A stretch of 64,000 bases of DNA from Oceanobacillus sp. Castelsardo (lineage in GTDB: Bacteria; Bacillota; Bacilli; Bacillales; Amphibacillaceae). A model generated the notes under the pieces. The model had not been told where the DNA came from and made no database searches. It was given only the letters and a program-made list of their open reading frames with translations. The number at the start of each line of letters is the position of its first letter. Position 1 is the first letter of the stretch. The position numbers and the translations under genes were made by a program. Location: positions 230,087 through 294,086 of the forward strand of contig NZ_LYCS01000005.1 of NCBI RefSeq assembly GCF_001659985.1. Direction: 5' to 3'. Below, in pieces: positions 44,493 through 53,622 of the stretch.

Positions 44493-45191
44493 TTAATTGG
44501 TACCGTAGTAATAGTAATAATTGGAACCTTGCTTCTCACGACCGTTCAATACCGTTCCTAACAGTTTTGCTCTTGCAGGTTCTAGGATATCCTTCGCCTT
44601 CGTAGCTGTTTCTAATTCGGTATGTTTACTACGGATAACTAAAATAGAACCATCTACCATATTGGCTAATATTTGTGCATCAGTCACTGCTAATACTGGC
44701 GGTGTATCAAAGATGACTAAATCATACGCCTGTGTCGCTTCTTCGATAAATTGTTCCATTTTTCTTGATGCTAATAACTCAGATGGATTCGGAGGAATCG
44801 GACCACATGAAATAACATCTAAATTTTCAATATCTGTTCTGTTAGCAGCATCATCTAATGTAACTTCTCCAACAAGAACATTACTTAGTCCGGTTAAATT
44901 ATCTAATCGAAATGTATAATGTACCGTTGGTTTTCTTAAATCCGCATCTACAAGTAAAACTTTCTTTCCTGCTTGTGCATAAACGATAGCCAAATTCGCC
45001 GTAGTTGTAGACTTTCCTTCACTAGGTCCAGAAGACGTCACTATAAGTGATTTGATTTCATTATCAACAGATGCGAATTGGATATTCGTTCGAATCGTAC
45101 GATATTGTTCGGAGATAGGTGATTTCGGGTTAATCTTTGTAATCAGCTGTCTCATTTTGTTATTTATTTTAGACGGTTTTTTGAGCGCCAT
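44493..45191 (-). CDS. ywqD: Tyrosine kinase, CpsD/YwqD type
   Basis: A 232-residue bacterial tyrosine kinase: Walker A SSGPSEGKSTTTANLA, Walker A' VLLVDADLRKP, Walker B LVIFDTPPVLA, and a C-terminal tyrosine cluster NYYYYYG that is the autophosphorylation site. It works with the membrane activator YwqC; phosphorylation state controls export and UDP-glucose/UDP-ManNAc dehydrogenase activity. The ATG at 45191 follows GGGGTGG and overlaps the ywqC end by 23 bp. Confidence 0.92.
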   Translation of the reverse strand: MALKKPSKINNKMRQLITKINPKSPISEQYRTIRTNIQFASVDNEIKSLIVTSSGPSEGKSTTTANLAIVYAQAGKKVLLVDADLRKPTVHYTFRLDNLTGLSNVLVGEVTLDDAANRTDIENLDVISCGPIPPNPSELLASRKMEQFIEEATQAYDLVIFDTPPVLAVTDAQILANMVDGSILVIRSKHTELETATKAKDILEPARAKLLGTVLNGREKQGSNYYYYYGTN

Positions 45192-45930
45192 CGAATCCAC
45201 CCCTTCTTGTTCTTTGTTGTTGGAAAGCCGCCTTGCCTTCAGCTATATCCTTATCACTCACTTGAGAAATAACCCCAATAACAGGTAGCCCAAGTTTCTT
45301 CTCCACATCTTCTTCCGTTGTCACTGTGTTATCTAAGTACTCAAGTAAGAATGTTAGACCAACACCAACCATGATTCCTAGAACGATAGCGATTACTATA
45401 TTAAGAATTGGATTTGGAGCAACCGGAGTAGGACTTTTAGCAAGTTCTGCTTTCGTTAAAATGCTTACGTTATCAACTCTCATGATTTCCGGAATATTAT
45501 GCTGGAATGTTTCCACTATAGTATTTGCAATTTTTACAGCTGTTGCAGGAGTTTCATCTGTTACTGTAACTGTAACCACTTGGGAATTATCTGCACTTGT
45601 TACATTAATTTTATCTTCAAGCTCTTCAGAAGTGTATGTTAGATCTAAACTTTCCACAACTTCATCTAGGATTGCTGAACTTTTAATAATAATGTTATAC
45701 GTATTAATTAATTGTACATTCGATTGAATATCACCTGTTGTGTATTGTGTTGTTGGATCCTGTTGTTTCTGATTAACAATAAATTGCGAACTAGATTCAT
45801 AGGTTGGGGTTAATAAAAAATAACTAACCACAGCAGCTACGATGGCTGCACCTAATGTAATAGAAAGGATAAGTAATATTCGTTTCCTTAAAACCTCGAA
45901 TATTTCCTTCAAGGAAATTGTTTCTTCCAT
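45169..45930 (-). CDS. ywqC: Chain-length regulator/kinase activator, CapA/YwqC (Wzz) type
   Basis: A 253-residue protein with two membrane helices (about 18-40 and 175-195) around an extracellular Wzz domain and a cytosolic C-terminal tail that activates YwqD. The N-terminal ISLKEIFEVLRKRILLI is typical. It begins the operon; TTGGAGGTAAAGAC precedes the ATG. Together with YwqD and YwqE it forms the phospho-regulatory module of the whole cluster. Confidence 0.9.
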   Translation of the reverse strand: MEETISLKEIFEVLRKRILLILSITLGAAIVAAVVSYFLLTPTYESSSQFIVNQKQQDPTTQYTTGDIQSNVQLINTYNIIIKSSAILDEVVESLDLTYTSEELEDKINVTSADNSQVVTVTVTDETPATAVKIANTIVETFQHNIPEIMRVDNVSILTKAELAKSPTPVAPNPILNIVIAIVLGIMVGVGLTFLLEYLDNTVTTEEDVEKKLGLPVIGVISQVSDKDIAEGKAAFQQQRTRRGGFDGAQKTV

Positions 45931-46040
45931 GTCTTTACCTCCAAGATTTGCTATTTTTCTATGATTTATGCGTTAATTTCTTGATTAGTTAACTACAGTA
46001 TGGAATTATAACATAACAAATTCGTTTGAGGTATGCCTTT
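45931..46040 (-). promoter_or_regulatory. Promoter/leader of the exopolysaccharide operon
   Basis: On the minus strand TATAAT (46010-46005) is the clearest -10; a -35 about 17 bases upstream is weak (near ACCTCA), so an activator may be needed. The leader to ywqC is about 70 bases. I saw no terminator-antiterminator or riboswitch fold in it. Confidence 0.5.
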
Positions 46041-46500
46041 TCTGAAATTTAAATCGAGATTTTGTCGTTTTATGGGGGGCGTTCAGAAATTTTATTAATT
46101 AAATGCTTGATAGATTTATGTTTGGTCGCGCTTACATTATGGCGGTGAAGTTTTTGGTTATAATGGGTAATTTTTGTTAATTTGGTGATGGGTGGGGATT
46201 TGAATCAAACGTTTGTTTAAAGTATCATTTTCTAGAATTACGATAGATCAAACATTTGTTTTACATACACCGCTCAACACCGATACCGATATTTTTCCGT
46301 CTACTTCTATTTTTCTACCATTTACACTAACAAATACCGACAAGTTTCCTCAAACTCTAGTTATTGTGCTTTTTCCAAACGAACATTTGATTTAATTCCA
46401 TTATAGCCTCATAGCAAACCAATACTCACTTTTTAACCTTAGTCACTCCAACTTAGTGTAAGGTTCTCCCTCCTATCATCTAGAAAAAAATGTCATATCA
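46041..46500. promoter_or_regulatory. Intergenic region with three AAACGTTTGTTT-type boxes
   Basis: TCAAACGTTTGTTTAA (46205-46220), TCAAACATTTGTTTTA (46248-46263) and AAACGAACATTTGATT (46377-46392) lie within 190 bp, between the divergent ywqC and TPR-protein genes. The same box occurs at 5698, 17398 and 23435. Spacing and repetition suggest a common regulator, for example of LexA or TetR type. No gene is seen here. Confidence 0.45.
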
Positions 46501-46545
46501 TGTATAATGATAGTAAATTTCACTATATTAGAGGGGCCTATTTTT

Positions 46546-48384
46546 ATGAGAATTATGAAGAATAAGAGAAGAAAGAGGAAAAAATCAATTCTATTAATCT
46601 TAATAAGTGCTCTTACCATCGGAGTTGCTGCTTTTTTTGCGATACAAGTCGTGCAGTCTGATTCTCCAACAAAATATCTAGCGACAGCTAAAGAAGCATT
46701 GGATAAAGAAGAATACGAAAAAAGTCTCGAGTTATTTAAAAAGGTTCTTGAGGAAGATGCATCCCATACCGAAGCACGGACCGGTCTTGCTAGTGCCTAT
46801 ATGGGATTGAAGCAATACGACAAGGCCGTTGGAACATTAGACGAAGGGATAGAAATAAAACCGAAAGAACCACAGTTTTACTATTTTTTATCCTTGGCGC
46901 ATGAAGGTTTGAATGATTTGCCACAAGTCATACAAACATTAGAAGACGGAATCGAAGCAACCAATAATGAGGCACTAACCGAGTTGATTGACCAACTAGA
47001 TTCCAATATAACAATTGCACCAGAAAGACATTACATCCAAAAGGGCCATAGCCGCAATATTGTAATGGAATGGGAAAAGAGTGATGGATCCATCCTCCCA
47101 GTTGAGGCAGAATGGGATTTAGAGAATGAGGATTATGGTTCAATAGAAGATGTATCAAAGACAGTCATGACATTTCATGCGGAAGAACTTGGAACGGTGG
47201 CTATTTCCGCAAAAGTTGGCCCATTCACAAAAAAGGATGAATTACATATTGAGGAACAAGTAGTGGATAAGATGACATTCACACCAGAAGAAATCGACCC
47301 TCTTTCCATTAATCAAGAATTGGAATTAACGGTTACTGGTGTGGATGCGGACGGAAAGGAAATGGAATTGAACCCCGAATGGAGTTCAAGTGACGAAGAA
47401 ATCATCGAGCTATCCGCCAAAGATGGAATTGCAGTTACTGCTAAAGCAATGGATGAAGGTGTTACAAGCCTTACAGTAACGTACCAAGATTTAGAAAAGG
47501 AACTAGATTTCATCGTAGAAGGGAAAAACAAGTTTGTTAAAACAGAGGTGCAAGGAGAAGGAACTATATCCGTCTTTCCTAATGAAACGAGTTACCCAGT
47601 TGGAACGGACATCACATTAGAAGCAAAACCGAAAGCCGGCTACGAATTTGTCAGATGGGAAGGTGACGTTACTGGGACCCAGAATCCACTAAACATGACA
47701 TTGGAATCTAGTATTTCTGTTGTGGCAGTGTTTGAACCAGTAGATCAGGCTACATTAAATCTTTCTATTTCTGGTGAAGGAAACATTATTCGGGATACAT
47801 TAGACAGTCATTTTAAACAGGGAACATCCATTGCTCTTTATGCACAACCGAAATCCGGTTGGGTATTTAGTCATTGGGAAGGATCAGAAAATGGAAATAT
47901 GGCAAGAATACAAGTATTGATGGATGGAGATAAAGATATTCGAGCTGTATTTGAAAAGAATGGTGACACGTCCCCTACCATTAGCCCAAGTAGTAGTTAT
48001 AGTGGGTCGACAAATAATGGCGGATCAAACCAAAGTACCGGAACGAATGAATACAGGAATTCATCAAGTTCCAGTTCCAATTCTAGTTCCAACACCTATC
48101 GTAAACCATCTGGAAATGAACCAAATACAAATTCTAGTTCAAAGCCTTCGAATAAAGGGGATAGTAAACCAGTAGAGAACGACAAACCAAAAGAAGAAAC
48201 CAAACCGGTAGAAAAGCCGAAGCCAGAGGAAAAGCCGGAACAAAAACCGGATGATAATAAACCGGATAAAGAGGAAGCCAACCCATCAACAGGAAATGAC
48301 AAGGATGAAATAGATAAAGGCGAAACGGAAAATCCAGAAGATACGGAAGCTGGGGATAATGTGAACGATAGCTCTGGTGATTAA
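46546..48384 (+). CDS. Membrane-anchored TPR, Ig-like and InlB-repeat surface protein
   Basis: A 612-residue protein. A basic N-terminus (KNKRRKRKKS) precedes one membrane helix (about 12-33). Residues 40-150 hold three TPR repeats (AKEALDKEEYEKSLELFKKV and following). Residues 150-325 include Ig-like/Big_2-type beta domains (LELTVTGVDADGKEMELNPE). Two InlB B-repeat-like modules follow (GYEFVRWEGDVTG, GWVFSHWEGSENG), then a Ser/Asn-rich linker, a PKPEEKP stretch and an acidic tail. No sorting signal. ATG at 46546 follows GAGGGG; TATAAT at 46503. It is divergent from the exopolysaccharide operon; the wall-spanning design suggests an envelope role. Confidence 0.75.
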   Translation: MRIMKNKRRKRKKSILLILISALTIGVAAFFAIQVVQSDSPTKYLATAKEALDKEEYEKSLELFKKVLEEDASHTEARTGLASAYMGLKQYDKAVGTLDEGIEIKPKEPQFYYFLSLAHEGLNDLPQVIQTLEDGIEATNNEALTELIDQLDSNITIAPERHYIQKGHSRNIVMEWEKSDGSILPVEAEWDLENEDYGSIEDVSKTVMTFHAEELGTVAISAKVGPFTKKDELHIEEQVVDKMTFTPEEIDPLSINQELELTVTGVDADGKEMELNPEWSSSDEEIIELSAKDGIAVTAKAMDEGVTSLTVTYQDLEKELDFIVEGKNKFVKTEVQGEGTISVFPNETSYPVGTDITLEAKPKAGYEFVRWEGDVTGTQNPLNMTLESSISVVAVFEPVDQATLNLSISGEGNIIRDTLDSHFKQGTSIALYAQPKSGWVFSHWEGSENGNMARIQVLMDGDKDIRAVFEKNGDTSPTISPSSSYSGSTNNGGSNQSTGTNEYRNSSSSSSNSSSNTYRKPSGNEPNTNSSSKPSNKGDSKPVENDKPKEETKPVEKPKPEEKPEQKPDDNKPDKEEANPSTGNDKDEIDKGETENPEDTEAGDNVNDSSGD

Positions 48385-48431
48385 TATAGTAGACTGGAAT
48401 AACATGAAGTTAAAACAGTCGTAAAATACTT

Positions 48432-48471
48432 AGGCTACCAACCCACTACATTGTAGAGGGGATTGGTAGCT
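48432..48471 (+). terminator. Terminator after the TPR-protein gene
   Basis: GGCTACCAACCC pairs with GGGATTGGTAGC (imperfect) around a 15-base loop and is followed by TTATTTCTT. Confidence 0.6.
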
Positions 48472-48574
48472 TATTTCTTAGATACCTCACTGTTTTATAG
48501 GTTCTTTTATTGTTAACATTGATTAGTTCCCCTTCTACAACGTTACCCATAGGTCGCTCGTCCCTCTAAAATGA

Positions 48575-48626
48575 ATAAACCGCATGAAATCTATTTTTAA
48601 TCCCTGATTTCATGCGGTTTTTTTAT
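48575..48626. terminator. Strong bidirectional intrinsic terminator
   Basis: AAACCGCATGAAAT pairs perfectly with ATTTCATGCGGTTT (48607-48620), followed by TTTTT on the plus strand. The stretch from here to 48864 holds no gene that I can see. Confidence 0.8.
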
Positions 48627-48864
48627 TCTATTTTCTGACGGTTTATTTCTCCCAAACAATACGTTCCTTACTACTCTTTAAATTAGATAATCATGTTTCG
48701 AAAAAATGGATTACTTATAGAAAGAAGGTAATTATAGTATCAGCTAAATTATCTATATAATCATAAGGAATATTTTTTTATACAATAAACGTATATGCTT
48801 TGTCCTTAAGTATGATATCCCCAATTTGGTAACCGTTCTAAATAGCACCCTATTTTCACTAAAT

Positions 48865-49045
48865 TTGATTAAAAGTATATATTTATGTATAATAAGCTAT
48901 AGAAATGTATACAAATAAAAGAAAGCCGAGGCGTTGGTAGCACCTCGACTTTGACAGCATATCCGTAGTGGTACGGCCACTGTGGAACTAGAGTAAATAA
49001 TCCACCCTTTGTTCAACAGTGGAGACGGGTGGATTATTTTTTACT
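48865..49045 (+). ncRNA. Antisense RNA of a relic type I toxin locus
   Basis: Promoter: -35 TTGATT (48865-48870), 17-base spacer, -10 TATAAT (48888-48893). The RNA passes a GCCGAGGCG/CACCTCGAC hairpin near 48923-48951 and ends at a stem AATAATCCACCC/GGGTGGATTATT with a T-run (48996-49041). Same layout as the locus at 24 kb. Confidence 0.6.
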
Positions 49046-49135
49046 TATTTCTTTAATTAGTACGACGACTAGATTGATGAAACCTACGATGAATATACCT
49101 GTTGTGTATAGAACAACAACTTTATTAAACCCCAA
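49034..49135 (-). pseudogene. Holin-like type I toxin relic
   Basis: The minus-strand frame reads GFNKVVVLYTTGIFIVGFIN, then LVVVLIKEISKK and a stop: a hydrophobic helix with a basic tail of the TxpA/BsrG family. No ATG or ribosome binding site remains upstream (only a TTG at 49135 without a Shine-Dalgarno), so the 5' end has decayed. The antisense RNA partner is still recognisable. Confidence 0.55.
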
Positions 49136-49484
49136 GATTATATAGCTTGTGAAACCACTTCAATTTCACATGCTATTTTTATTTTTGAGATTATCCCCCT
49201 ATTCCATATTATTCTTTATTTCCATGATTCCTTCCAACGGTAATTCTGCTGCCCAAGCTATCATTTCTAAGTCTATTCCCGTTCTTAAAGACCTACGTAC
49301 AAATATTCCTCTCGCTCCTTTCCCATTCCTTTCTCCTCCAGTCCATTACTCCTATTGGCTAAACTAGCACAACCTAGTTAGTTTTTAATAGATTAAAAGC
49401 TCCCCACCCATGCGAGAAAGGAAATGAAGATAGGGTTTATTAGTCTATGACAGGTCGACAGGGACAACGGAAAAAGATAATGCT
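49136..49484. other. Non-coding interval
   Basis: It contains a terminator-like hairpin at 49142-49190 (ATAGCTTGTGAAA against TTTCACATGCTAT, then TTTTTATTTTT). No convincing gene was found; the longest frame lacks a ribosome binding site and family features. Confidence 0.5.
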
Positions 49485-49930
49485 GATATACTAAGATAGA
49501 GCACCGATATATCAACCTCGTATACTGATATATCAAGATAGAGCACTGATATATCAACCTCGTATGCTGATATAACAAGATAGAGTACTGATATATTAAC
49601 CTCGTATGCTGATATATCAAGATAGAGCACTGATATATTAACCTCGTATGCTGATATAACAAGATACAGCACTGATATATTAACCTCGTATGCTGATATA
49701 ACAAGATACAGCACTGATATATTAACCTCGTATGCTGATATAACAAGATACAGCACTGATATATTAACCTCGTATGCTGATATACCAACATAGATCACTG
49801 ATATATTAACCTCGTATGCTGATATACCAAGATAGAGTACTGATATATTAACCTCGTATGCTGATATACCAAGATAGAGCACTGATATATTAACCTCGTG
49901 TGCTGATATACGACAAGAAGCACCGATAAG
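49485..49930. repeat. 21-bp-phased GATAT tandem array (array 2)
   Basis: Twenty-one GATAT motifs start at 49485, 49506, 49527 and onward to 49905, every one exactly 21 bp apart; a final GATAA at 49925 breaks phase by one base. Filler alternates between an ACCTCGTATGCT type and a CAAGATAGAGCACT type, so the unit is 42 bp. The filler differs from array 1 (1-388) while period and core are the same. Two minus-strand frames through it encode 14-residue repeats without ribosome binding sites and are not taken as genes. Confidence 0.92.
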
Positions 49931-49996
49931 TTGATCTTTCTACACCCTGAACCCAAAATACGAGTGAAGGCTGCCCCTCACTCGCATTTTACTCTC

Positions 49997-51115
49997 CTAT
50001 TTCTTTGCCATATACGTTACAATGGCATCCGCAATTCTTCTAGATGCTTCCCCGTCTCCATAAGGATTAGACGCTCTTGCCATCCTATCATGCGCTTCTT
50101 CATCACTCAACAATTCATTAGCCATATCAAAAATGGTATCCTCATCCGTTCCAGCCAATTTCAACGTCCCAGCCTCAATTCCCTCAGGCCGCTCTGTCGT
50201 ATCACGCAAAACTAACACGGGCACACCTAATGACGGCGCCTCTTCCTGCACCCCACCAGAATCTGTTAAAATCAAATGCGCACGTGCAGCAAAGTTATGG
50301 AAATCCACTACACCAAGAGGTTCAATCAATTTAATCCGATCATCATTGCCTAAAATTTCTTTCGCTGTATTTTGCACAACTGGATTTAAATGTACTGGAT
50401 AAATAACCTGCACATCATCATGTGCTTCTACTAATCGCTTAATCGCACGAAACATTTGGTTCATATTTTCCCCAAGGTTTTCCCTTCGATGTGCAGTCAT
50501 TAAAACTAATCTGTCATCACCTAGGCTATCTAGGATCTTACTTGAATAGTTTGGATCTACTGTAGTTTTCAGCGCGTCAATTGCGGTATTACCAGTTACA
50601 AATATAATATCTTCTGCTTTATTTTCATTTAATAGATTTCGCTTCGACTTCTCAGTAGGAGCAAAATGCAAATCCGCAATGACTCCCGTTAACTGACGAT
50701 TCATTTCTTCCGGATACGGAGAATACTTATTCCATGTACGAAGCCCCGCTTCCACATGACCAACAGCAATTTGATTATAAAAAGCAGCTAATGATGCAAC
50801 AAAGGTTGTACTCGTATCTCCATGCACAAGGACAATATCCGGTTTTGTTTCTTTCATTACTTTATCTAGCCCTTCTAAAGCACGAGTTGTAATTTGTGCT
50901 AAAGACTGTTGTTTTTTCATAATATTTAAATCATAGTCAGGAGTAATATCGAATATCTCTAATACTTGATCTAACATTTCACGATGTTGTGCAGTTACGG
51001 TAACAATGGATTCAAATTCAGTTGACCGCTTTTGTAATTCAAGAACAAGTGGCGCCATTTTAATCGCTTCCGGTCTCGTCCCAAAAACAGTCATAACTTT
51101 AATTAATCGCTTCAA
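49997..51115 (-). CDS. mnaA: UDP-N-acetylglucosamine 2-epimerase (copy 2)
   Basis: A 372-residue enzyme with VFGTRPEAIKMAPLVLELQ, LVHGDTSTTFVASLAAFYN, GHVEAGLRTWNKYSPYPEE and TDSGGVQEEAPSLGVP. In Bacillaceae MnaA supplies UDP-ManNAc for the GlcNAc-ManNAc linkage unit of wall teichoic acid, which fits the genes downstream. The TTG at 51115 is 8 bases after TTTGGAG and is preferred to the GTG at 51124. Base composition is less A/T-rich than copy 1, suggesting that this is the resident gene. Confidence 0.92.
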   Translation of the reverse strand: MKRLIKVMTVFGTRPEAIKMAPLVLELQKRSTEFESIVTVTAQHREMLDQVLEIFDITPDYDLNIMKKQQSLAQITTRALEGLDKVMKETKPDIVLVHGDTSTTFVASLAAFYNQIAVGHVEAGLRTWNKYSPYPEEMNRQLTGVIADLHFAPTEKSKRNLLNENKAEDIIFVTGNTAIDALKTTVDPNYSSKILDSLGDDRLVLMTAHRRENLGENMNQMFRAIKRLVEAHDDVQVIYPVHLNPVVQNTAKEILGNDDRIKLIEPLGVVDFHNFAARAHLILTDSGGVQEEAPSLGVPVLVLRDTTERPEGIEAGTLKLAGTDEDTIFDMANELLSDEEAHDRMARASNPYGDGEASRRIADAIVTYMAKK

Positions 51116-51238
51116 TGAATTCACTCCAAATTTTTATTATATTCAGGACAAGTGTATGTATATTATGAGATCTATGTCAATATGATTGAATATAAATTTA
51201 AATAAACTTTATATTACTTACCTTATTGTTACATAATG

Positions 51239-51446
51239 AAGCTCAAAAGCGCAAGCGCCCGTTTAGCGACGTACGGACTGGACTAAGCCGCAGGAGATAA
51301 AGGAAACACGACGAACGGAGTGAGTCGATGTTGACTTTCACCACAAGGGTATAAGTGCGACTAAGCCTCTGGTTTCACCATTCGGCAAGTCTTCTTTATC
51401 GTACGGAGGTGAAGGAAGTCTCGCTAGTCGCTGGGCGCTGGAGCTG
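51239..51446. mobile_element. MITE-like repeat, long form (MITE-1)
   Basis: About 208 bp starting AAGCTCAAAAGCGCAAGCGC with CCCGTTTAGCGACGTACGG, and ending GTACGGAGGTGAAGGAAGTC, TCGCTAGTCGCTGGGCGCTG, GAGCT. The two ends are related as imperfect inverted repeats (AGCTC at each edge, AGCGCCC near). No coding frame. The 80-bp insertion in yifB copy 2 joins the same two ends. Confidence 0.7.
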
Positions 51447-51676
51447 GACGTGGCTAATTTTGCTTATAAATATTAATAATGTTAATTTATAGTTCACGGT
51501 TAATAATAATGAACAGCAAAAATACTATTCCTAGTTCGTTTCACTCTTTTTTTCCATCATTCGACAATTCTTACACATTTAATCATTTACGAAAAAATAG
51601 ATTCATAGTAAAATAAAGTTTAGGTTTTTTGATTTTTTTAATTATCCTATCAAAAATTTAAAGGGGATTAAAATAA
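51447..51676 (+). other. Upstream region of the second LCP gene
   Basis: A/T-rich, no gene. It should hold the promoter of the LCP gene; TAAAATAAAG near 51610 is a possible -10 region but nothing is decisive. AAGGGG at 51660 is the ribosome binding site. Confidence 0.4.
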
Positions 51677-52723
51677 ATGTCTAAACGACAATTAAACGAA
51701 TCGACACGAATCGTAAGGCGTAAGAAAAAACGCAGAGTTCGTAAACGTATCTATCTAATATTGTTACCAATTGTCATTGTATTTGTAGGTATATTATCAT
51801 ACGCATCTTATTTATATATAAAAGCTGACTCCATTTTCTCCAGTGCATTTGAAGATGATGGAAGAGAAAAATCAGATTTACGAGAAATTCCGGTCGACCC
51901 GACGAAAGATAATGTTTCTGTTCTTATCATGGGAATCGACTCCAGTGAAAAACGTGGAGCATCTGAGAAATCTAGAACAGACGCATTAATGGTCGCTACG
52001 TTAAACAAAAAGGAAAATAGCATTAAGCTTTTAAGTATTCCACGTGACTCACTCGTCTATATTCCAGGAGTAGGCTATGAAACGAAAATCAATCACGCAC
52101 ATGCTTATGGCGGCACAACTGCAACTATCGATACGGTCGAGAGTCTTTTAGATATTCCGATTGACTACTACGTGAAAGTGAACTTCGAAGCGTTTATGGA
52201 AGTGGTAGATGCAGTCGGCGGAATTACAGTAGATGTTCCGTATGAGTTCAAAGAACAGAACTCAAAAGACAAAGCAGACGCGATTCACCTTTTACCTGGG
52301 GAACAGAAGTTAAATGGCGAAGAAGCTCTAGCATTAGCACGTACTCGTAAAAAAGATAGTGATATTATGCGTGGCCAACGCCAACAAGAAATTATGAAAG
52401 CAATCATCGCCAAAGGTGTTTCCGTACATGGAATCATGAATATTGATGATGTCATTGAAGCTGTTGGCGGCAACCTAACAACGAATATGAGGTTTGGTGA
52501 GATGAAGAGTTTCATCACATACGGAACTTCAGGTAAGTCACTAGATATCGAAACATTAACGTTAGATGGTTCTGATTATCAACCTGGGCGTACGTATTAC
52601 TATAAATTAGATGAGCTAGCTCTAGGAGAAACCAAACAAACATTACAGGCACATCTAGATATTATTGATGATCCAACGCTAAGTAGTCCTACCCAAACAA
52701 CAACTGGGGAAAATCCTTATTAG
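51677..52723 (+). CDS. LytR-CpsA-Psr (LCP) family cell-wall ligase (second copy)
   Basis: A 348-residue protein with a basic N-terminus (VRRKKKRRVRKR), one membrane helix (about 25-47) and an LCP domain: SVLIMGIDSSEKRGASEKSR, KLLSIPRDSLVYIPG, NHAHAYGG and ARTRKKDSDIMRGQRQQ. It likely attaches teichoic acid to peptidoglycan. Transcribed opposite to its neighbours, between mnaA and tarH. Paralogue of the gene at 25938-26864, which sits beside the exopolysaccharide operon. Confidence 0.9.
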   Translation: MSKRQLNESTRIVRRKKKRRVRKRIYLILLPIVIVFVGILSYASYLYIKADSIFSSAFEDDGREKSDLREIPVDPTKDNVSVLIMGIDSSEKRGASEKSRTDALMVATLNKKENSIKLLSIPRDSLVYIPGVGYETKINHAHAYGGTTATIDTVESLLDIPIDYYVKVNFEAFMEVVDAVGGITVDVPYEFKEQNSKDKADAIHLLPGEQKLNGEEALALARTRKKDSDIMRGQRQQEIMKAIIAKGVSVHGIMNIDDVIEAVGGNLTTNMRFGEMKSFITYGTSGKSLDIETLTLDGSDYQPGRTYYYKLDELALGETKQTLQAHLDIIDDPTLSSPTQTTTGENPY

Positions 52724-52753
52724 AACCCTCTAATAGTATAATTCCCTAAATAC

Positions 52754-52794
52754 GAAAAAGGAAACTTGTCTTTAATGACAAGTTTCCTTTTTTA
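52754..52794. terminator. Convergent bidirectional terminator
   Basis: AAAAAGGAAACTTGTC pairs perfectly with GACAAGTTTCCTTTTT. It lies between the LCP gene and the tarH stop and serves both. Confidence 0.9.
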
Positions 52795-52800
52795 TATGTC

Positions 52801-53607
52801 TTAACTTTTTTGGAATAGTACTTCTTTCTGACGCTCTATTCCTTTTTCACGATACTCTTTTCTCTCTTGATTACTCATTTTCTTCCATTGATTTAAAAAG
52901 TCCTGATATTTTGGAATAACCTCTTCTACCGTTCCGAAGTCTTTTACCATTCCATATTCCAACCATAATATCTTTTCACAAAACTCTTTCATCTGTCCAA
53001 GCGAATGACTAACGAAAATCATCGTCTTCCCTTTTTGCTTAAATTCCTTCATCTTATTCAAGCTCTTCTCCGCAAAGGCTTTATCCCCTACGGATAATGC
53101 TTCATCGATGATTAATATATCAGGATCCACATTAACCGAAATCGCAAAACCTAAACGTGATTTCATCCCACTCGAATAAGATTTTACAGGCTGATCAATA
53201 AACTTCTCTAATTCCGCAAACTCAATGATTTCTGGCTCTAATTCTTTAATTTGTTTTTTATTAAAACCAAGCATGAGTAATTTTAGTTCTATATTATCTC
53301 TACCAGACAAATCATTTTTCAGTCCAGCCGAAACAGCAATTAAGGAGGATTGTCCATTCACTTGTACATTCCCTGAAGTTTCCGGAACAATTCCTGCAAT
53401 GATATTAGATAATGTCGATTTACCGGATCCATTCGTTCCGATGAACCCAATAATGTCGCCTTTTTCCGCTTCAAAATTCACATTCGCAAGCGCGTAGAAG
53501 TCATCGCCGTAACTCTTAGGTGTGATCAAGTCTAATAGACGCTCTTTCGTTCCATGATATAATTTATATTTTTTTGTTACATTACTTACAATAATCGCTT
53601 TTTCCAT
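52801..53607 (-). CDS. tagH: Teichoic acid export ABC transporter, ATP-binding protein
   Basis: A 268-residue ATPase: Walker A IGTNGSGKSTLSN, signature YSSGMKSRLGFAI, Walker B ILIIDEALSVGD and H-loop SHSLGQ. It matches S. aureus TarH (264 residues) in length and sequence; B. subtilis TagH has an extra C-terminal half that is absent here. It powers export of undecaprenyl-linked wall teichoic acid with TagG. ATG 53607 is chosen; a GTG at 53616 has the ribosome binding site too close. Confidence 0.9.
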   Translation of the reverse strand: MEKAIIVSNVTKKYKLYHGTKERLLDLITPKSYGDDFYALANVNFEAEKGDIIGFIGTNGSGKSTLSNIIAGIVPETSGNVQVNGQSSLIAVSAGLKNDLSGRDNIELKLLMLGFNKKQIKELEPEIIEFAELEKFIDQPVKSYSSGMKSRLGFAISVNVDPDILIIDEALSVGDKAFAEKSLNKMKEFKQKGKTMIFVSHSLGQMKEFCEKILWLEYGMVKDFGTVEEVIPKYQDFLNQWKKMSNQERKEYREKGIERQKEVLFQKS

Positions 53608-53622
53608 AACATTCACAAGCCT

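Noticed and set aside
45931-46010. Riboswitch or attenuator ahead of the exopolysaccharide operon
   Set aside because: The leader is only about 70 bases and shows no hairpin with a T-run or recognisable aptamer.
49393-49882. Two overlapping minus-strand proteins with 14-residue repeats (LIYQ..., EVNIS...)
   Set aside because: Both frames are open for the same periodicity reason, overlap in different frames, and lack Shine-Dalgarno sites.
51239-51446. Structured regulatory RNA ahead of the LCP gene
   Set aside because: The segment matches a mobile repeat also found inside yifB copy 2, so its palindromic look comes from the element.
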